From Ramlibacter tataouinensis (GTDB lineage: Bacteria > Pseudomonadota > Gammaproteobacteria > Burkholderiales > Burkholderiaceae_C), in the NCBI RefSeq assembly GCF_027941915.1, contig NZ_CP116009.1:1798001-1862000 (forward strand): a DNA stretch of 64,000 nt. Reading direction: 5' to 3'. Made by a program: the position numbers and the translations under genes. Under the pieces are notes generated by a model. That model was not told the DNA's origin. It was given only the letters and a program-made list of their open reading frames with translations, and made no database searches. Numbering within the stretch: the stretch's first letter is position 1; the number at the start of each line of letters is the position of its first letter. This document shows positions 51,103-61,581 of the stretch, in pieces.

Positions 51103-52548
51103 TCAGTGGTGTGGGGGTCCACTCGAGAGAACGCCCACGTGTTTGGCCCGCGCCCATTCCCCGTACTCCGTCTGCCGCGTCCACGTCGTGAGCTTCCACA
51201 CGTGCTGGATTCGACCGCCTAGATCCGCTTCGAGGCGATCAGCGGCTTCGCGCGTGAGCGTGGAGCAGCAGCCAATCGGACTGGGCCAGCCTCTTGGATG
51301 CGACGGCTGCCAGTTCCAGTACCAGCAGGCGAACTCTCCCACAGGCACCCCCTGGGAGGTCAGCTGGGCCCCGCCTACCCCAGGCGCCATCTCGAGCTGG
51401 GGCAGGGACGCCGACGCCAGCGGCACGTAAGGAATGCGCCCGACGAAGTCCGTCTGGAGGTAACCGACATTGGCTCCGATGAGCGGGAGAACGGTCGGGA
51501 CGAAGCCCAGCTCCTCCGTCCCCTCCAGCCCAAGATCAGGGCAGACGAAGGCTCGCAGGCTGTCGCGCGCCGGAGTCAGATTCCCCAGCATGTGGTCGTA
51601 GAACCCTAGCGCATGCTTTGCGTTGGGAAGTCCTTCAGCACAGACGACAGCAAAGACAGTCAGTTCCACGTGGCACAAGGGCGCATCGCCGATCGCCGCC
51701 GAAAGGTGCATGACGCGGCGATTGCCGGCGACCTCCGCCAACTGCAGGCTGTCGCGCACCAACTCCTCTTTGACGTCGGACTCCTCGTAGGTGCGCTCGT
51801 GCAGGCTTCCCGCCCAAGGTGGCGCGTCGCCAGGCGCCAACTTCAGGAACAACGGCTCGGCGGGTAGCGCCAGCAGGGCGTAGTCCACCGCCAGATGCTG
51901 CGGCATGCCCCAACGCTCCACAGCGCATGCCAGCGTACGCAGGTACGAAGACCTTGCCAGGTGCCCTTGGCGGGCGACGAACTGTGCGACGTTTTCTCGC
52001 TGGCGCCCGAGGAAGTACTCGAAGTGTCCGTCCGTGGAGCTGCTGACGCGTTCGCGCAAGACGCTGAACTCGAACGCCCATTGCCGTACGAGCGGCCGGC
52101 CGGAGGATTCCTCTAGCCGCTCGAGCGCATGCGCGAAGGCAGGGGGGATGAACGTTCCAGCACGCAGCGCCTTTTCCTCGCCGCGCAAATCAAGCAACTG
52201 CGGCGCCGGCCCCGCGTGACATCCGGACCAGGAGGGTAGGACCGTGGGATTGCCGCTGGCCAGCGACACCAGTACATCCGATGCGAGGGAGGGCTGTGGA
52301 ATCACGCGCCGAACGCGGGAGATCATTTCAGGCCGTACCTGCGCAAGCGCGAGCGCGCACAGCGCCTCCAGACACTCGGACTCCAGCTCGCGGGTGCCGA
52401 TCCACTCCAGCACGGCCTCCTCGAACACGTACGCGGTCTGCGGATTCGCCAGCGCCTGTGCGAGAGCCTGAATCGTGACCAGCTTGCCCGTGGGGACCGG
52501 CAGGCCCAGGCGGGCCACTCCGATGTCGGCGATCTGTCGAGGCGTCAT
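51103..52548 (-). CDS. Unrecognised protein translationally coupled to the STAND NTPase
   Basis: 481 aa from ATG 52548 (MTPRQIADIGVARLGLPVPT), which overlaps the STAND stop codon as ATGA; an upstream frame adds seven unsupported residues. The first 100 residues are helical and could form a small adaptor. The rest contains no motif I know; notable conserved-looking pieces are HLSAAIGDAPLCHVELTVFA, GFYDHMLGNLTPARDSLRAF and GEFACWYWNWQPSHPRGW. There is no signal peptide or membrane helix. Strict coupling implies that it works with the STAND protein, as an effector, adaptor or sensor. Confidence 0.75.
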   Translation of the reverse strand: MTPRQIADIGVARLGLPVPTGKLVTIQALAQALANPQTAYVFEEAVLEWIGTRELESECLEALCALALAQVRPEMISRVRRVIPQPSLASDVLVSLASGNPTVLPSWSGCHAGPAPQLLDLRGEEKALRAGTFIPPAFAHALERLEESSGRPLVRQWAFEFSVLRERVSSSTDGHFEYFLGRQRENVAQFVARQGHLARSSYLRTLACAVERWGMPQHLAVDYALLALPAEPLFLKLAPGDAPPWAGSLHERTYEESDVKEELVRDSLQLAEVAGNRRVMHLSAAIGDAPLCHVELTVFAVVCAEGLPNAKHALGFYDHMLGNLTPARDSLRAFVCPDLGLEGTEELGFVPTVLPLIGANVGYLQTDFVGRIPYVPLASASLPQLEMAPGVGGAQLTSQGVPVGEFACWYWNWQPSHPRGWPSPIGCCSTLTREAADRLEADLGGRIQHVWKLTTWTRQTEYGEWARAKHVGVLSSGPPHH

Positions 52549-55500
52549 ACGCCCGGCTCCTGCCACCACGCCGGCCGCTGCAGGGGCTGGCTGTCGAATT
52601 CCTCCAGCACGGTATCGACCATCGCGACCAGCACGCTCCTGGCGCGCGCGAGCTCTCCCACCTCCAGCAGCAGGCGCACCAAGCCCGCATCCGGGATAGC
52701 ACGTCTTCGTTCGGGGTAGCGCGGCGGCGGCAGGGTAGATCGCGCCAGGAATTCGGCCCAGCGTTGGGGATAGAACCTTCCCACGAGGGCCAGACGCCTT
52801 TCCGAATCGGAATGGCCGTAGTAGTGCTCCGACCAGCCATAGCGCTGCTGATGTGCCCTTACCAGCCAGGCGAAAGCTTGGTCCGGCCCCTGCAGCCGGC
52901 GGGACAGATCAAACGCTGGATCGAACAGTTCGCTTGCACGCAAAGGCTCCCTGTCGCTTCTGGCCACGTCCTCTACGGCGCTCAGAAGGTCGATCCCGCA
53001 GCCCTGTCCCTCCCAGTATTCGAACCAACTGCGAATGGCCCTGGATTGGGATGTGTACTGCCCGGCAGCCTCCACAGCGGCGAGGAACTCTGTCAGGCGC
53101 GTTGGCGGAAAGTCCGCCACGCTCGGCATCGGCGGCTTCTCAGCTCCAGCACCTTTGGGCAGGCCGTCGATCTCCGTCACCTTGTGCGGCTCGTCTGCCG
53201 CATCGCCATCGGCCAAGTCCTGCCGATCCCACAAGCGGACCGGCGAGGCTTCGGCGGCCCCTTCGGGTGCACGCGCTCGAGCTCGCAGCGCTTGCACGCT
53301 GTGCTCGCCAGAGGCGAAGGCCAGTGCGACCGCAGCTTCAGGACAGTGCAACTCCACTTTCTCGGCAAAAGCGGCGAAGGTTCGATCGGCGTGGTACCAC
53401 TCACCCCGTACCAGCCAGTGGCGGTAGTAGCGCACATACACGTCCGGAAGCAGCTTCAACAGCAAGGCTGCCAGGTCGGAGGGACGGGCCCCCGAATCCT
53501 CCGTCATCGTGTCGATCTGGTCGAAGACCGGGGCGAGCTTAGCAATCGCCTGGACGGCCGCCGACGCATCGCGTTCGGCGACGTCCTCCACAGCCTGCAG
53601 CAACCTGGCCAACCCGGGATCCTTGCGCCAGCCGAACCCGATTGCGTACCGGTAGGTACCCACCAACAGCTCACGAGCCAAGTCCGGCAAGTCGTACGCC
53701 GTCGCCCAGCTGCACAGATCCGCCAGGACCCCGGCCTTCTCATTGAAGGGCCCAACGGTGCTGCGGACATCCCTCGCCTGCTCTTGGATGTGCGCTCGTG
53801 CCGTCTGCGCATCCAGCAACTGGTACCTGCGCATGAGGAAAATCTCTTGCCAGTGCTCCAGAGCGAACAGCTCGGATTGTCGGCAGGCGGCCCACTCCGC
53901 GGCGCTCACGTGCGTTGCGCCGCTGCGCAAGCGCGCGAGCAGGAAGAGATCGGCGGTAATCAGCACCAGGGCCTTGCGCACGGCGCGCAGGTCGGCCCAG
54001 CTCTCATGGTCATTGGTGGCGGGCCGCTCTCCGCTGACGACCCGGTACACCAGCGACACCGGCGGCACGTCCCCCCTGGCCAGCACCGCCGCGGTGGTCT
54101 GGGCGGCGGCAGCAAGGCGGCGCAGCATCGCCGAAAGCCACTTCCTGCCGGTCTGAATGCCCAGGCCGCCGGGATCGGACGCGCCACGCAGCACTAGGCC
54201 GCGGGCCATGGCTGCGAAGAAGGCGCGGTGCAGGTAGCGCGCGAAGTCCGCATCGTCATCGCTGCCAGTGCGCGCCTGCAGGGCGGGGTGGACCGCCAGC
54301 GCGGGGATGAACGCAGTGCGCTGCCGGTCGTACAGCAGCGCCCAGCAGGCTGACAAGGGATGCTTGTCGAAACGCTGGAACTCCTTCCATTCGTGGAGTC
54401 CCGCGCGGGCCCAGCCGGCGACCCGCACTGCCTGCGTTTCCAGCACACGCCGCAGGCGAGCCGGCATCGGCAATCCGCTGAAAGCCATGATGCAAGCCAG
54501 ATCGTCGCCGCCGCTTGCACTGGCCAGGAACTGGTCAAACAGTTCCTCAGCGCTTCGGTGCCTTCTGAGCTGCGTCAGCACGCGCTCGGGCTCGTACTTG
54601 CCGGTTCCGGCTGCCACTTGGAGGTAGCGCTCGATAGCTTCGTCATAGTCGCGCGGCTCCATGGTGCCGGCACGAATGCGGTCATTGATCCTGCCGCGCA
54701 TGCGCTCCTGCACCTCGCCGGCACGCTCCACCTGGCCCAGTGACAGGTAGAGGGTAGCGAGCTGCTGCAACTCTGGGAGGCTGGACTGGCTCGCTCTGGA
54801 GGCCATGAGCAGCGCCGGATAGGGGTCCGCAGTCAGGCGCAGCGCGCAATCGTGGAGCATGTCTGCGTCATCGAGCTGATACGTCAGGCCGTTCTCCACC
54901 CGATGCTTGAGTGCCCGCTTTTGAATGGCCAGCTCGTAATTGCCCGCGCCAAACGCGACCTCTTCTGCAACCTCCAGGATGCGCACGATCTGGCCTACCT
55001 CGTAAGCACGCACCAGGGCATCCAACACCCATTGCCTGGTGGTGCCGGCCAGAAGATTGCCCTGCTCGCCGGCGCGCGACTCGTACAGCCACACCCAGGC
55101 CCAGCGCAGGTATTCCGGCGCTTGTGCAGCAAGCCACGCCTGCACGCGCGGCAGCAGCGCGCCCACACGCTGTGCATGGTCGGGTTGTTGAGCGATGAAG
55201 ACGTACAAGCTGCCGTGAAAGGCGATCAGTCCCGCATCCACCGTGGCCAGCAGATGGCCAATTTCCGCTTCCAGGTTGAGGTCGCCGACGCCCAGGCACT
55301 CTTCCAGAGCTCCCGCTGGCCAGATGAAACTGTCCTCCGCGAGCAGGTGCAGGGCGTCCCGAGCGCCCCAGGAAAGCCGCTGCCAAAGTGCCTTGTAGTA
55401 CGCGCGCGCATCCCCATGCGGAGCCGCATCCATCTGCTGCACCAAAGCAGGAGAAAGCACGCGATGCTCATGCGCGAGCTTCATGAACGTGTAGGTCAGT

Positions 55501-56936
55501 ACCAGGGGATGGCCTTCGCTCGACGCTTGGAACGCTTCGGCCAAGGAGCCCAGTTGGCGATCGGCAGGCACCTCGGGCGGCAATTCGAAGATGCCCGCTT
55601 CGTGCTGGGCCTGCAGCCACGCGGCGACGGAGGGCAGCTGCATCCGCGGCAACTCCACCCAGTCCGGCGGGTCGACAAAGCGCGCCATGCGCCGGGGCAG
55701 TTGATCCTCTCCTACGCGCTGGGTGCCCAGCACCAATGTGGTACCGGCAGGAACGGGAAGAAGCTGTGCGAAGAGTTCGTTCATGGGCGAGATCTCCTCG
55801 TCGTTCTCGCGCCAAACATGATCCAGGCCATCGACGACCACGATTAGCCGCTTGCCTTGCGCGACACAGTCCTGCCCACAGGCAGCGATCCAGCTTCGCA
55901 GGTGCTCGGGCCGATCGTCCAGGTGCGCCACCGCGTGCGAAAACGCGGTCTCCATCTGCGCCATTAGGGACCGGCCAACGTTCTTGAGGCTGAAGCGATC
56001 CGACGCGTCCTGCAGATCGAGAAAATAGTGGTGTCGGATGGTGGCCACGCCGCGGGCCTGGAGCTGCGCGCAGACATAGCTCAAGAAGGTGCTCTTGCCT
56101 TGCCCAGGGGAGCCCCACAAGACCCGCAGCTCCCAGGCGCCGGCCTGAGCCTGATCAAGAAATTCTTGTGCGAATTCCGGATCCGGCGGCAGATAGCCTG
56201 CAGGAATTCGGAACTCCTGGTCCAGCGGCCGAGGCCGCCGCTCCGAGATCGTGCTGCGCAGGACCTGCAAGGTGATGCGCCCGTCAGGCGCGGGTGCGTT
56301 CTTGTGGATGCTCCATTCGATGGCACGGCGGAACAGGTTCAACCAACCCAGGTGATCCGTGTGTCGGCTCTCCAATGCCGCAGACACGACTCCCATCAGC
56401 GACTCGTAGCCGACGTAGCTATGCGAAAACTCGAACCTGTCGAAGAACAAGGCAGCTTGCTCGGCCCCTCCCACGTGCGGCTCGATGACCTTGCGCAAGT
56501 CCTCTGGCAGCGAGTGCCAGCGCACCTTCCCCGCAGCAAGGTGCGCCGCAAACGCCGCATCAGGCCGCCTGTTGGTGACCAGTCGCACCTCACCCAGTCG
56601 CTCCAAGCCGACGCGAAAGGCCGCACTCGACCACTTCTCGAGCAATGACGTGCCGCGCTGCCCCTTGCGCGCGGTCAGCCAGTCCCACGACAGAGCGTAG
56701 TCGGGCTCGAACTCGCCGACCGTGAACTTAACCTGCGTCAGTTCCATCCGGCCGTCTGCTCGCAGGGCCACGAGGTCGTCCAAGCCCCGTGCGTCCGGCT
56801 CGTCATCTGCTTCGAACTTTACCCAGGTGTACAACGTGGGCGTGTCCAGCCAGTCGCACAGGACCTTGACCCCGACCAGGGTCTGGTAGACGTAGCCACT
56901 GGCCGGTATCGCGCTGCGCTTGATGCCCCCTGTCAC
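52545..56936 (-). CDS. STAND-type NTPase with N-terminal Cap4/DUF4297-like nuclease domain (Avs-like)
   Basis: 1463 aa from GTG 56936, preceded by GAGAGGGGG. The N-terminal domain begins ASGYVYQTLVGVKVLCDWLD and contains GLDDLVALRADGRMELTQVK with Asp54, Glu65 and Gln68-x-Lys70, the PD-(D/E)XK pattern of Cap4/DUF4297 dsDNA nucleases. The NTPase domain has Walker A VLWGSPGQGKSTFLSYV near residue 275 and Walker B KRLIVVVDGLDHVWRE near 365, followed by a helical domain (PSVAAWLQAQHEAGIF). The C-terminal 800 residues look like helical repeats, the usual sensor of STAND proteins. Nuclease-STAND-sensor is the Avs architecture that detects phage proteins and degrades DNA. It leads the gene set that includes the 481-aa partner. 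Confidence 0.85.
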   Translation of the reverse strand: MTGGIKRSAIPASGYVYQTLVGVKVLCDWLDTPTLYTWVKFEADDEPDARGLDDLVALRADGRMELTQVKFTVGEFEPDYALSWDWLTARKGQRGTSLLEKWSSAAFRVGLERLGEVRLVTNRRPDAAFAAHLAAGKVRWHSLPEDLRKVIEPHVGGAEQAALFFDRFEFSHSYVGYESLMGVVSAALESRHTDHLGWLNLFRRAIEWSIHKNAPAPDGRITLQVLRSTISERRPRPLDQEFRIPAGYLPPDPEFAQEFLDQAQAGAWELRVLWGSPGQGKSTFLSYVCAQLQARGVATIRHHYFLDLQDASDRFSLKNVGRSLMAQMETAFSHAVAHLDDRPEHLRSWIAACGQDCVAQGKRLIVVVDGLDHVWRENDEEISPMNELFAQLLPVPAGTTLVLGTQRVGEDQLPRRMARFVDPPDWVELPRMQLPSVAAWLQAQHEAGIFELPPEVPADRQLGSLAEAFQASSEGHPLVLTYTFMKLAHEHRVLSPALVQQMDAAPHGDARAYYKALWQRLSWGARDALHLLAEDSFIWPAGALEECLGVGDLNLEAEIGHLLATVDAGLIAFHGSLYVFIAQQPDHAQRVGALLPRVQAWLAAQAPEYLRWAWVWLYESRAGEQGNLLAGTTRQWVLDALVRAYEVGQIVRILEVAEEVAFGAGNYELAIQKRALKHRVENGLTYQLDDADMLHDCALRLTADPYPALLMASRASQSSLPELQQLATLYLSLGQVERAGEVQERMRGRINDRIRAGTMEPRDYDEAIERYLQVAAGTGKYEPERVLTQLRRHRSAEELFDQFLASASGGDDLACIMAFSGLPMPARLRRVLETQAVRVAGWARAGLHEWKEFQRFDKHPLSACWALLYDRQRTAFIPALAVHPALQARTGSDDDADFARYLHRAFFAAMARGLVLRGASDPGGLGIQTGRKWLSAMLRRLAAAAQTTAAVLARGDVPPVSLVYRVVSGERPATNDHESWADLRAVRKALVLITADLFLLARLRSGATHVSAAEWAACRQSELFALEHWQEIFLMRRYQLLDAQTARAHIQEQARDVRSTVGPFNEKAGVLADLCSWATAYDLPDLARELLVGTYRYAIGFGWRKDPGLARLLQAVEDVAERDASAAVQAIAKLAPVFDQIDTMTEDSGARPSDLAALLLKLLPDVYVRYYRHWLVRGEWYHADRTFAAFAEKVELHCPEAAVALAFASGEHSVQALRARARAPEGAAEASPVRLWDRQDLADGDAADEPHKVTEIDGLPKGAGAEKPPMPSVADFPPTRLTEFLAAVEAAGQYTSQSRAIRSWFEYWEGQGCGIDLLSAVEDVARSDREPLRASELFDPAFDLSRRLQGPDQAFAWLVRAHQQRYGWSEHYYGHSDSERRLALVGRFYPQRWAEFLARSTLPPPRYPERRRAIPDAGLVRLLLEVGELARARSVLVAMVDTVLEEFDSQPLQRPAWWQEPGV

Positions 56937-57537
56937 CGGGCCCCCTCTCGCAAAGCATCTCCTAATCCCATAGCTTGGATCTGACGCTTAGTGCATCTGC
57001 CGCAGCGCGCCGTCGGTGTCCTGTGGACAGACCCTCCGTTGTCAAAGCAACTGTGGATCGGTACCAGCTGGCTGCCATGAGCCAAGGTGCACGCCAGACG
57101 CCGTCGAAGTACCCCTAAAGGAAAAGGCCGGCCCGCGATGCGGGCCGGCAAGGAAAGGCAGGGCGTCGCGCGAGGTAGAGGCCACAAGCGACGTCACGGC
57201 AGTCAAAGCCGCCCCCCCACCGCCGAGCAGTGTAAATCAGCCCCCGCGCGCCGCTGCACCAACGCGGTCCGCACCGCCCCACGCTTGGAGACGCCAATGA
57301 AGATGCCGCGCGGGACTGTGACTTGCGCGTCGCCGTGAGTTCGCCGAGAAGGCGCAGCGCTGTCGCGCAGACTAGCTGCTGTAGTGCTTGCCCTGATGCT
57401 CCCTGGGCGGAGTCGATCGTCATCGCATCCGGGGGCGGCTGCATCGCCGACATCACGGCCTCACCGCGCTTGGGCTACAGCTCTGTTACAAAAACCGCGC
57501 GTTTCTTGAGGGGGCTGAGTACCGGCCAATGGGAGCG
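56937..57537. other. Promoter-side intergenic region of the STAND operon, island edge
   Basis: About 600 bases without a supported gene. On the minus strand a TTGACA hexamer lies at 57045-57040, but no good -10 follows. The GC-rich hairpin at 57127-57149 is the only strong structure. Confidence 0.5.
57127..57149. terminator. Perfect 10-bp GC-rich hairpin
   Basis: GCCGGCCCGC-gat-GCGGGCCGGC is a perfect stem with a 3-base loop, flanked by A-rich purine tracts (gaaaag before, aaggaaag after). There is no clean T-tract on the plus strand; read leftward the flank is C/T-rich. It could end transcripts running leftward out of glmS into the island. Confidence 0.5.
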
Positions 57538-57651
57538 ATTTTGCGGACTAGCCCGGAGCGGTTCCGTCAGAGGAGAAATTCGCCTTCCGACCGACTCGAT
57601 TTCACCTTCTGGTCGTCCCGAATTTCACCTTCTAATGCAGTCTCGCAAACA
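57538..57651. repeat. Right end of the Tn7-like island (three or four TnsB-type repeats)
   Basis: ATTTCACCTTCT at 57622-57633 and 57599-57610 and the variant ATTCGCCTTCCG at 57578-57589 are spaced 23 and 21 bp; a weak further copy may lie at 57538. AATGCAG follows the outermost copy as at the left end. Closely packed sites are typical of the Tn7 right end, which is the end nearest glmS. The proposed tip is ACA at 57649-57651. Confidence 0.68.
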
Positions 57652-57671
57652 GCAGCCGGGGGCCGCGCAGG

Positions 57672-59522
<1,851 letters not shown>

Positions 59523-59595
59523 GGTTGATTGCTCCTGAACGGTGCGCAACTGTATGAGGCCCATCAAGAAATCAATGGTCTCATTTCGAATCCTA

Positions 59596-59623
59596 TTGAA
59601 AGTTTCTTTCTATGAGTTAGATT
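59596..59623 (+). promoter_or_regulatory. Candidate promoter of the Lrp/AsnC-family gene
   Basis: TTGAAA (59596-59601) and TAGATT (59618-59623) are spaced 16 bp, 33 bases before the GTG at 59657. The whole 59523-59656 interval is AT-rich and must also contain the divergent glmS promoter. Confidence 0.4.
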
Positions 59624-59656
59624 GGCGGAACTTCATTTCAAATTATCAGGCTGCTT

Positions 59657-60154
59657 GTGGATGATCTTTCACTCGATGCCATCGACATGGCTCTTTTGGA
59701 CCAGTTGCAGCAGGACGCCTCCCTGACCAACCAGGCCCTGGCCGAACGGGTGCACGTCTCGCCGCCCACCTGCCTGCGGCGGGTCAAGCGGCTGGTCGAC
59801 GCGGGACTGGTCGAGCGCCAGGTCGCGATCCTCGACCGCGACCGGCTCGCCCGGCTGGCCGGCTACGGCCTGGACGCCGTCGCCGAGATCACCCTGGACC
59901 GCCAGGACGACGCCGCCATGGCGGCGTTCGAAGCCAAGGTGGTGGCCGAGGCGGCCGTGCAGCAGTGCTACCGGGTGTCGCCGGGGCCGGACTTCATCCT
60001 GGTGGTGCATGCGCCCGACATGCCCGGCTACCTGGCGCTGGCGCAGCGGCTGTTCACGGCCGACGCCAACGTGCGCAACGTGAAGGCCTTCTTCGCCGTG
60101 AAGCGGGCCAAGTTCGACCCGCGCCTCGTGCTGCCCCGGCCCGCGCGCGGCTGA
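59657..60154 (+). CDS. Lrp/AsnC-family transcriptional regulator
   Basis: 165 aa from GTG 59657. The N-terminal winged helix-turn-helix reads LDQLQQDASLTNQALAERVH then SPPTCLRRVKRLVDAGLVER. The C-terminal RAM (amino-acid-binding) domain includes AVQQCYRVSPGPDFILVVHA and FTADANVRNVKAFFAVKRAK. Family members sense amino acids or related metabolites and form multimers. It is divergent from glmS and convergent with glmU, with only 4 bases between stops, an arrangement I associate with Comamonadaceae. Confidence 0.92.
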   Translation: MDDLSLDAIDMALLDQLQQDASLTNQALAERVHVSPPTCLRRVKRLVDAGLVERQVAILDRDRLARLAGYGLDAVAEITLDRQDDAAMAAFEAKVVAEAAVQQCYRVSPGPDFILVVHAPDMPGYLALAQRLFTADANVRNVKAFFAVKRAKFDPRLVLPRPARG

Positions 60155-60158
60155 GGCC

Positions 60159-61544
60159 CTACTTCGGCGCCTTCTTCGGCCGCTGCCAGCCGGCGATGCT
60201 GGCCTGCTTGCCGCGCGCCACCGACAGCACGCCCGGCGCGGTGTCCTTGCTGATGGTGGAGCCGGCGCCCACGGTGCCGCCCTTGCCGATGGTCACCGGC
60301 GCCACCAGCACGCAGTTGCTGCCGATGTGCACATCGTCCTCGATCACGGTGCGGTGCTTGTTGGCGCCGTCGTAGTTGGCGGTGATGGAGCCGGCGCCGT
60401 AGTTGACGCGCTCGCCGACCACGGCGTCGCCCAGGTAGGCCAGGTGGTTGGCCTTGGCACCGCGCGCGAGGGTGGAGTTCTTCACCTCGACGAAGTTGCC
60501 GATGTGCACCTCGGGGCCCAGCTTGGCGCCGGGCCGCAGCCGTGCGAAAGGCCCGACCAGGGCGCCCTCGCCCACCTGCACCTCGCCCTTCTCGCCGTCG
60601 ATGTAGCAAAAGGGGTGGATCACGGCGCCGGCGCCGATGGCGGCGTTGGCGATCACGCAGTTCGCGCCGATGCGCGCGCCCTCGCCGAGCACGACGCGGC
60701 CCTCGAACACGCAGCCGACGTCGATCTCCACGTCGGCGCCGCAGTCCAGCGTGCCACGCACGTCCAGCCGGGCCGGGTCGGCCAGCCGCACGCCCTGCTC
60801 CATCAGCGCGCGCGCCTGGCGCAACTGGAATGCACGCTCGAGCTCGGCCAGTTGCAGCGGGCTGTTGACACCCTCCACCTGCACCCGGTCGTCGCAGTCG
60901 ATGGCGACCACCGCGACGCCGTCGGCCACCGCGTGCTTGACCACGTCGGTCAGGTAGTACTCGCCCTGGGCGTTGTCGTTGGTCAGGCGCGCCAGCCAGC
61001 GCTTGAGCAGCCGGTTGGGCACGGCCATGAAGCCGGTGTAGATCTCCCGGATGGCGCGCTGGCCCTCGTCGGCATCCTTGTGCTCGACGATGGCGCGCAC
61101 GCCGTCGCCCTCGCGCACGATGCGGCCGTAGCCGGTGGGATCGGGCAGTTCCACCCCCAGCAGGGCCAGGCGTTCGCCGCCGCAGGCGTCCACCAGCGGC
61201 TGCAGCGTCTCCGGCTGGATCAGCGGCACGTCGCCGTTGAGGATGAGCGCGATGCCGTCGTCCGGCAGCTGCGGCAGCGCCTGCTGCACGGCGTGGCCGG
61301 TGCCCAGTTGCGGCTCCTGCCGCACGAACACGGCGGCCGGCGCCACCGGCCGCACCGCGTCCTCGACCTCCTGCGCGCCATGGCCGGTGACCAGGATGGT
61401 GCGGCGCGCGCCGAGCCGCGCGGCGCAGGCCAGCACGTGGTCCACCAGCGCACGGCCGGCCAAACGATGCAACACTTTGGGCCTGCGGCTCTTCATGCGC
61501 GTGCCCTTGCCGGCGGCCATGATGACCACGTCCACTGCTGTCAT
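60159..61544 (-). CDS. glmU: Bifunctional UDP-N-acetylglucosamine pyrophosphorylase / glucosamine-1-phosphate acetyltransferase
   Basis: 461 aa from ATG 61544. The N-terminal uridyltransferase shows VVIMAAGKGTRMKSRRPKVL and LILNGDVPLIQPETL; the C-terminal left-handed beta-helix has hexapeptide repeats and the acetyl-CoA-site region VEVKNSTLARGAKANHLAYL, GDAVVGERVNYGAGSITANY and DGANKHRTVIEDDVHIGSN. It makes UDP-GlcNAc from the product of GlmS and GlmM. Length and both domains are complete. Confidence 0.98.
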   Translation of the reverse strand: MTAVDVVIMAAGKGTRMKSRRPKVLHRLAGRALVDHVLACAARLGARRTILVTGHGAQEVEDAVRPVAPAAVFVRQEPQLGTGHAVQQALPQLPDDGIALILNGDVPLIQPETLQPLVDACGGERLALLGVELPDPTGYGRIVREGDGVRAIVEHKDADEGQRAIREIYTGFMAVPNRLLKRWLARLTNDNAQGEYYLTDVVKHAVADGVAVVAIDCDDRVQVEGVNSPLQLAELERAFQLRQARALMEQGVRLADPARLDVRGTLDCGADVEIDVGCVFEGRVVLGEGARIGANCVIANAAIGAGAVIHPFCYIDGEKGEVQVGEGALVGPFARLRPGAKLGPEVHIGNFVEVKNSTLARGAKANHLAYLGDAVVGERVNYGAGSITANYDGANKHRTVIEDDVHIGSNCVLVAPVTIGKGGTVGAGSTISKDTAPGVLSVARGKQASIAGWQRPKKAPK

Positions 61545-61581
61545 GTCAATCCCTTTGCTCCTGGCGCGCACGGCGCCCCGC

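Larger units (their letters stand above)
24219..57651. mobile_element. Tn7-like transposon/defence island inserted downstream of glmS
   Basis: Both ends carry the 19-bp sequence CTGCATTAGAAGGTGAAAT in inverted orientation (24285-24303 and 57622-57640), each followed inward by further copies at about 22-bp spacing, the arrangement of TnsB-binding sites. The right end lies about 20 bases downstream of the glmS stop codon, the classical attTn7 position. Inside are tnsA, tnsB and two tniQ/tnsD genes, all transcribed away from the glmS end as in Tn7. A possible 5-bp target duplication GCAGC flanks TGT-starting tips (24214-24218; 57652-57656), but the left tip is uncertain. Cargo is about 25 kb of mainly defence genes. 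No intact tnsC is present, so present-day mobility is doubtful. Confidence 0.75.

Noticed and set aside
57115..57456. 113-aa leftward frame upstream of the STAND gene
   Set aside because: No family resemblance, spans the strong hairpin at 57127-57149, and lacks a convincing start.
24219..57651. CRISPR-associated transposon (CAST)
   Set aside because: Tn7-like genes prompted a check, but no Cas gene or repeat-spacer array is visible; two TniQ/TnsD proteins and the glmS site fit protein-directed targeting.
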